Below are positions 6,694-10,627 of a DNA stretch of 10,627 nucleotides, one piece after another (positions within the stretch are counted from its first letter, which is position 1; each line of letters opens with the position of its first letter). Where the stretch lies: assembly GCA_016844625.1 (NCBI GenBank), contig JAERMN010000062.1:1-10627 (forward strand). Direction: 5' to 3'. The notes beneath the pieces are model-generated. The model searched no databases, was not told the DNA's origin, and saw only the letters and a list, made by a program, of their open reading frames with translations. Source of the stretch: Deltaproteobacteria bacterium (GTDB taxonomy: Bacteria > Desulfobacterota > Binatia > UBA9968). The translations under genes and the position numbers were made by a program.

Positions 6694-6771
6694 CGTTCGA
6701 GCCGTTCAATACGTTCACGCGGTTCAAGACGTTTCGGGGGACGGATTCGTTCAAGGGTTCAAGGTTCAAAG
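6694..6771. repeat. Degenerate nonamer (GTTCAA-type) tandem array
   Basis: Nine-base units related to CGTTCAAGG run from 6694: CGTTCGAGC, CGTTCAATA, CGTTCACGC, GGTTCAAGA, CGTTTCGGG, GGACGGATT, CGTTCAAGG. Two shorter copies (GTTCAAG, GTTCAAAG) follow. The array fills nearly all of the 105-base gap between the first oxygenase and the first binding protein. It has no coding potential that fits either neighbour. Confidence 0.65.
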
Positions 6772-6792
6772 TTTCTCGGATCGGAGAGCGCA

Positions 6793-7860
6793 ATGAAATT
6801 TTATGCCAAGCTTGTCGCCTGGTCCGCGCTGCTGGTTTCTATTCATTCAACAGCCGGAGCGGAGACTCAGGAGCAGTTGATCGCGGGGGCGAAGAAAGAA
6901 TCGGAGATTACTTTTATCGCCGGAGCGCAGACTTTTGGCGGGCCGAAGACTTTGAGCGTGCTCGAAGCGGCGTTCAACAAGCGCTTCGGCCTCAATATGA
7001 AGATCCGTTTTGCCGCGGGGCCGGAGATGAATGCGATGGCGGCACGGCTGATTACTGAAGTGAAAAATGGCAGCAAAGCGTCGAGCGATCTCTATCATGG
7101 TTCGCAGTCGCATCTTTCCCTGCTGCACAAAGAGAAAGCGCTGGAGAAGGTCAATTACTCGGGAATCTTTCCATGGATCACCAAAGAGATGGAAATCTTT
7201 CCGGGCGAGGGCGTGCTGATTTTTACTTCATTGCGCGGCATGATTTACAACTCGAAGCTGATATCAAAAGAAAAGGCGCCGAAAACCTACGAGGATCTGG
7301 TCGACCCGAAGTTGAGTCCGACTTGGGCCGGCAAGCTGGCGATTCCGCCCTATGTTTCCTGGTTGGTCGAGCTGTCGATGATCTGGAGCGAAGACAAGGT
7401 CAAAAGTTTTACCAAAAAACTGGTCGCGCTGAGCGGCGGGCGGCTGCGCTACAGCGAAGAAGAGCGCGTGGTGAGCGGCGAGTTCCCGATCGCCGCCAAT
7501 ATGGGCGGCGCGACCGAACAGATGTGGCAGTGGCAAGCCAAGGGCGCGCCGCTGGTCGCGGTGATGGGCTCGACGCCGGTGCTGCCGTCGTATTTTCAGC
7601 TGGCGGTGCCGAAGAATTCCGCGCATCCGAATTTGTCGAAACTGTTCGTCGGCTTTATGGCGTCCAAGGAAGCCCAGGCGATCCTGGAGAAGCAGGACTT
7701 TCGCACGTCGCATTTGGTCGACGGCACGATCATGTCGAATTATCTCAAGCAAAATAAAATTAAGTTGCAGACGGCCAAGGAGTCCATCGATTTTTACCTG
7801 CAAGGCGAGGACAGCGGCTTGGAGTTGAAAGAAGAACTGACCAAGATGCTGAAGCGGTAG
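6793..7860 (+). CDS. ABC transporter solute-binding protein (copy 1)
   Basis: A 355-residue periplasmic binding protein of the extracellular solute-binding superfamily usually annotated near iron(III) or polyamine binders. A signal peptide covers residues 1-23, with likely cleavage after AGA. The mature start (EQLIAGAKKESEITFIAGA) is the standard first strand of this fold. Shared blocks with the second copy include FPWITKEMEIFP (126-137), YEDLVDPKLSPTWAGK (166-181), GGRLR, EERVVSGEFPI, NSAHPN and a late TSHLVDGTI. The ribosome site GGAGAG (6783-6788) precedes the ATG. The typical iron-coordinating tyrosine pair is not evident, and the gene sits between two Rieske oxygenases. Capture of an organic oxygenase substrate is therefore a reasonable inference, though unproved. 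Confidence 0.85.
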   Translation: MKFYAKLVAWSALLVSIHSTAGAETQEQLIAGAKKESEITFIAGAQTFGGPKTLSVLEAAFNKRFGLNMKIRFAAGPEMNAMAARLITEVKNGSKASSDLYHGSQSHLSLLHKEKALEKVNYSGIFPWITKEMEIFPGEGVLIFTSLRGMIYNSKLISKEKAPKTYEDLVDPKLSPTWAGKLAIPPYVSWLVELSMIWSEDKVKSFTKKLVALSGGRLRYSEEERVVSGEFPIAANMGGATEQMWQWQAKGAPLVAVMGSTPVLPSYFQLAVPKNSAHPNLSKLFVGFMASKEAQAILEKQDFRTSHLVDGTIMSNYLKQNKIKLQTAKESIDFYLQGEDSGLELKEELTKMLKR

Positions 7861-7869
7861 CAGAATGGT

Positions 7870-7897
7870 TGGAGTAATGGAGTAGTGGAGTGATGGG
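7870..7897. repeat. Short octamer tandem repeat
   Basis: TGGAGTAA, TGGAGTAG, TGGAGTGA and a partial TGGG run in exact 8-base register in the gap between the first binding protein and the second oxygenase. Unlike the arrays at 34-121 and 9081-9169, no opposite-strand copy follows. Confidence 0.6.
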
Positions 7898-7941
7898 TTT
7901 CAGATTCGGAATTTTTCATAACTTGCTCGAAATGGTTGATT

Positions 7942-9075
7942 ATGCTGACTCATGAAGAGAATGAATTAATGACTCGTGTCGGGTCTGGAACGCCGGCGGG
8001 TGAAATGCTCCGCCGCTACTGGTGGCCGGTGGCGTTTTCGGATCAAGTGAAGGCCAAGGCGGCGCCGACCAAGATCACGCTGCTCGCCGAGGACTTCGTG
8101 CTGTTTCGCGACGGCGCGGGCGAGTTGGGATTGGTCGCGCTGCACTGCTCGCACCGCGGCACCTCTTTAGAATATGGCCGCGTCGAAGATAACGGTCTGC
8201 GCTGCTGCTATCACGGCTGGCTTTGGGATGTGCGCGGCAATTGCTTGGAGCAGCCGGCGGAACCCGCTGACAGCACTTTCAAAGAGCGGGTCAAGCATCC
8301 CGCGTATTACGCAGAAGACGCCGGCGGTTTGATCTTTGCTTACGTTGGGCCCGAGCCGGCGCCGCTGTTGCCGCAGTACGATTTGCTGGTGCGCGACGAC
8401 GGCTGCCGGGTGGTCGGCGGCGGCGAAGAATTTTGCAATTGGCTCCAGCGCGCCGAGAATTCCGCCGACGGCGCCCACTCCATCGCATTGCACGCGGCCG
8501 GCTATCCGAACATGGCGATGAAGCGGCCGACGATCAAGTGGGAACCGACACCGTTCGGCCTCAAAGAAACCACTTGGGTCGAGGGCGTGGCGCAGCCGCG
8601 TATTTCGCATTTTATTTTTCCTTCCCATATACGCCATTCCGCTGCTCGAATTGACGAGCAGCCGCGCCAGGTGATTCGTTTCCGTGTGCCCAAGGACGAT
8701 TACACGACGAACACTTATTACATCGATTTCTATCCGCATAAAGACGGCAAGCCGACACTGCCGGTGGCGTTGCGCGTGAAGGGGTTTCGCAAAAGCGAGC
8801 CGGGTGTTTATACCCGGGTGCAAGACGGCTGGTGGAATTTGCCCAATCGCGAGCAAGACCGCGTCGCCCAGGAAACTCAGGGCATGATCGCCGATCGGAC
8901 CAAAGAGCATCTGGCGACTTCCGACCAGGGCATTCTCATGCTGCGCAAAATGATTCGCGACTCTATTGACGCCGTCGGTCAAGGCAAAGATCCCCTCGGC
9001 GTGGTCCGCGAGGCGAATGACAACGGCGTGATCACGTTCGATTCCAGTCGCGATGCGGTTGAAGCGCTGAGTTGA
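7942..9075 (+). CDS. Rieske aromatic ring-hydroxylating oxygenase alpha subunit (copy 2)
   Basis: About 377 residues and a clear paralogue of the gene at 5539, by eye roughly half identical. Rieske ligands are C69-x-H71 and C88-x-x-H91 (CSHRGTS, RCCYHGW). The iron site is D176-x2-H179-x4-H184 (SADGAHSIALH). The hallmark QETQGMIADRTKEHL is present. All ligands are retained, so both copies should be active, but the segment between the iron-binding histidines and the substrate region differs, which suggests a different substrate. The ATG at 7942 gives MLTHEENELMTRVG, the conserved family start; an in-frame TTG at 7936 is less likely. No strong ribosome site precedes it, so translation may be weak or coupled. 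Confidence 0.9.
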   Translation: MLTHEENELMTRVGSGTPAGEMLRRYWWPVAFSDQVKAKAAPTKITLLAEDFVLFRDGAGELGLVALHCSHRGTSLEYGRVEDNGLRCCYHGWLWDVRGNCLEQPAEPADSTFKERVKHPAYYAEDAGGLIFAYVGPEPAPLLPQYDLLVRDDGCRVVGGGEEFCNWLQRAENSADGAHSIALHAAGYPNMAMKRPTIKWEPTPFGLKETTWVEGVAQPRISHFIFPSHIRHSAARIDEQPRQVIRFRVPKDDYTTNTYYIDFYPHKDGKPTLPVALRVKGFRKSEPGVYTRVQDGWWNLPNREQDRVAQETQGMIADRTKEHLATSDQGILMLRKMIRDSIDAVGQGKDPLGVVREANDNGVITFDSSRDAVEALS

Positions 9076-9080
9076 ATTGA

Positions 9081-9169
9081 GAATGGAGAATGGAAAATGG
9101 ACAATTGAAAATAGAGGATCGATGATTGGCCTTTTGTCTTCCCATCCTCCATCTTCAATCCTCCATCCT
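9081..9169. repeat. Inverted pair of heptamer arrays
   Basis: Seven-base units related to GAATGGA run from 9081: GAATGGA, GAATGGA, AAATGGA, CAATTGA, AAATAGA, GGATCGA. After a spacer, pyrimidine heptamers CCATCCT, CCATCTT, CAATCCT and CCATCCT run from 9142 to 9169 in the same register on the opposite sense. The two halves can fold on each other as a long imperfect hairpin. The element occupies most of the gap between the second oxygenase and the second binding protein. Confidence 0.7.
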
Positions 9170-9193
9170 CGGCGTCGCATGGTTTTAACTTGG

Positions 9194-9199
9194 AAGGAG
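9194..9199 (+). promoter_or_regulatory. Strong ribosome binding site deciding a GTG start
   Basis: AAGGAG lies seven bases before GTG at 9207. It supports the GTG as the start of the second binding protein, giving a signal peptide that begins MLKFIVV. No nearby upstream ATG in frame is needed. Confidence 0.75.
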
Positions 9200-9206
9200 T
9201 AATCCA

Positions 9207-10250
9207 GTGCTGAAATTCATCGTTGTTACCCTGCTGGTTCTGCCTCAATTCGTGCACGCGCAAAAACTCGAACAGATCGTCGCTGAGGCTAAGAAGGAAG
9301 GCGAAGTGACGCTGATGGCGAGCACGTCGACCTTTGGCGGCAAAAAAGGCTTTGCCGAGCTCGAAGCTTTGTTCGCCAAACGCTTTGGCTTTAAGGCGAA
9401 ATTGAATCTAAGCGGCGGGCCGAGTTTCCCGCAGATGGCGGCACGCATCATCACGGAACAAAAGGCCGGGACCCAGTCGTCCACCGACATGTATCTTGGC
9501 TCCGACGGCACCTACATGACCATGCACCTCGAAAAGGCGCTGCAAAAAGTAAACTGGTCGGGAATCTTTCCCTGGGTGACCAAGGAGATGGAAATTTTTC
9601 CGCAAGAGTCGGTGTTGGTCTATGCGTCGTTTCACGGCATCATCTACAACTCCAACGCGATCCCGAAAGACAAGGCGCCAAAAAATTACGAAGACCTGAT
9701 CGATCCGGCGCTATCGCCAACCTGGGCGGGGAAAATGGCGATTCCCGCTTACATTCACTGGCTGGTGCGCTTGACGCCGATCTGGGGCAAAGAAAAAGTT
9801 TTGGCCTTTGCCCGCAAGCTCGCGCCGCTCACCGGTGGCCGGCTGCGCCAAGGTGAAGAGGAGCGCATCGTCAGCGGTGAGTTTCCGATCATGGCGAGCA
9901 CGGGCGGCCCGCTCGAAGCGATGTGGAAATGGCAGGCGAAAGGTGCGCCGCTGGTGGGCTTGCCCGGATCGGCGCCGGCGACTTCGTCCTATTATCAATT
10001 GGCCGTGCCGCGTAATTCAGCTCATCCCAACATGGCCAAATTGTTCATCGGCTTTATGGTGACGCGCGAAGCGCAGAGCGTGTTGGAAAAGCAAGATCAC
10101 CGTAGCTCTCATCTCGTCGACGGAACCATCTTGGCGAAGTACGTGAAGGCCAACAAGCTCAAGTTGCAAGATCCGAAAGAGCTCAACGAGGTGTTTCAAA
10201 AGGAAGATACCGCATTGGAAGAAGAGCTGAACAAGATTTTGTTGAAGTGA
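9207..10250 (+). CDS. ABC transporter solute-binding protein (copy 2)
   Basis: A 347-residue paralogue of the protein at 6793, by eye around 55-60 percent identical across its length. The signal peptide (LKFIVVTLLVLPQFVHA) is cleaved probably after residue 18. Conserved blocks are FPWVTKEMEIFP (121-132), YEDLIDPALSPTWAGK (161-176), EERIVSGEFPI, NSAHPN and a late SSHLVDGTI. Differences cluster in the first lobe (around 65-110), where ligand contacts are expected, so ligand range may have shifted. It is followed after 188 bases by an ABC permease start on the same strand, making it the likely receptor for that importer. GTG start with a good ribosome site. Confidence 0.87.
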   Translation: MLKFIVVTLLVLPQFVHAQKLEQIVAEAKKEGEVTLMASTSTFGGKKGFAELEALFAKRFGFKAKLNLSGGPSFPQMAARIITEQKAGTQSSTDMYLGSDGTYMTMHLEKALQKVNWSGIFPWVTKEMEIFPQESVLVYASFHGIIYNSNAIPKDKAPKNYEDLIDPALSPTWAGKMAIPAYIHWLVRLTPIWGKEKVLAFARKLAPLTGGRLRQGEEERIVSGEFPIMASTGGPLEAMWKWQAKGAPLVGLPGSAPATSSYYQLAVPRNSAHPNMAKLFIGFMVTREAQSVLEKQDHRSSHLVDGTILAKYVKANKLKLQDPKELNEVFQKEDTALEEELNKILLK

Positions 10251-10306
10251 GTTTTGTCGTCATTTAAGCGAAGTGTGGTTAAGGCCGATCCGTCGGATGC
10301 GCAATC

Positions 10307-10403
10307 CGTCATTCCCGCGCACGCGGGAATCCGGGGAGAGGGCGGACACGTAGGTCCGCCCCTACGGGAAATAACCTGGATTCCGTTTTCACGGGAATGA
10401 CGG
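10307..10403. repeat. Nested REP-like palindromic element
   Basis: The outer arms are CCGTCATTCCCGCG... (10306-10333) and GGATTCC...GGGAATGACGG (10378-10403), near-complementary to each other. Each arm also contains its own small palindrome (CCCGCGCACGCGGG in the left). Between them sits a second palindromic unit, GGCGGACACGTAGGTCCGCC (10341-10360). Both halves resemble dispersed GTCATTCCCGCG- and GGGCGGAC-type repeats found in many environmental proteobacterial genomes, from general memory. It lies between the second binding protein and the permease and may affect transcript stability or ending. Confidence 0.6.
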
Positions 10404-10438
10404 AAAGACAGCCGTGCCGGCGAAAGTGTGAAATCCTA

Positions 10439-10627
10439 ATGTCCACCCAAGTCTTGATACCTGACCGGCAGAGCCCGGCGATCAATTGGTCCAAGCTGTC
10501 GTTGGTGACCGTGGCGTGCGGCTCGGCACTGGCGATCCTCGTCCTCTTGGGGATGATCGTCTGGATGAGCCTGCGCACCGGCGTGCCGGGCCAGCAGTCG
10601 GATATTACGCTGAAAAATTACTCCGCG
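10439..10627 (+). CDS. ABC transporter permease, 5' part (runs off the window)
   Basis: The 63 codons visible start with ATG at 10439. A short polar N-terminus (STQVLIPDRQSPAINWSK) is followed by one hydrophobic span at about 21-44 (LVTVACGSALAILVLLGMIV). Then comes WMSLRTGVPGQ...ITLKNYSA, a periplasmic segment typical of the large iron(III)/thiamine-type permeases (FbpB/ThiP-like, about 550 residues with two permease domains). The frame is open to the window end. It follows the second binding protein on the same strand and should form the membrane part of the same importer. The ATPase would be expected downstream, outside this window. No strong ribosome site is visible. Confidence 0.75.
   Translation, partial: MSTQVLIPDRQSPAINWSKLSLVTVACGSALAILVLLGMIVWMSLRTGVPGQQSDITLKNYSA

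Noticed and set aside
7893..7955. A 20-codon frame overlapping the start of the second oxygenase, possible leader peptide
   Set aside because: Its only ribosome-site candidate is part of the tandem repeat and too close to the ATG; no attenuator structure was seen.
8167..9180. A 337-codon open frame on the minus strand
   Set aside because: Antisense to the second Rieske oxygenase and beginning inside a tandem repeat; no recognisable motif.
10309..10578. An 89-codon minus-strand open frame near the right edge
   Set aside because: It runs through the palindromic element and antisense to the permease start, and shows no protein family pattern.

Overview
The window reads like a contig from an uncultured soil or sediment proteobacterium-like organism, possibly from the former Deltaproteobacteria or Candidatus Binatota. 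This placement is low confidence. It rests on gene content (phthalate-dioxygenase-like Rieske oxygenases paired with ABC solute-binding proteins), moderate-to-high GC, purine-rich short tandem repeats in the gaps, and a GTCATTCCCG-type dispersed palindrome. No rRNA, tRNA or CRISPR was seen.

Left part, minus strand (about 1-5200): a gamma-glutamyltransferase-family gene, a stretch of gene debris, an orphan Phd/YefM antitoxin, a secreted beta-propeller lactonase-family protein and a secreted class C beta-lactamase-family serine hydrolase. The debris at 1708-2029 holds three fragments. One is the first residues of a VapC PIN toxin, out of frame just behind the antitoxin. One is the C-terminal helix-turn-helix tail of what looks like a REP-associated (Y1) transposase. 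One is the last ~30 codons of a TctC/Bug tricarboxylate-binding protein, interrupted by a stop codon and still overlapping the transferase start by ATGA. A 101-bp imperfect palindrome with integron attC-like architecture lies just upstream of the antitoxin.

Middle (5197-5538): a divergent regulatory region between the hydrolase (minus) and the oxygenase cluster (plus). It holds one sigma70-like promoter per direction and three clean inverted repeats.

Right part, plus strand (5539-10627): Rieske oxygenase 1, solute-binding protein 1, Rieske oxygenase 2, solute-binding protein 2, then the start of an ABC permease that runs off the window. The order A-B-A'-B' suggests duplication of an oxygenase plus binding-protein pair. 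The likely logic is uptake of an organic (perhaps aromatic) compound through an ABC importer followed by Rieske-type hydroxylation. The substrate is unknown, and no reductase or ferredoxin partner is present in the window.

Most gaps between these genes carry degenerate tandem repeats whose unit length differs by locus (7, 8 or 9 bases). At two loci the array is followed by an opposite-strand copy, so the pair could fold as a hairpin.
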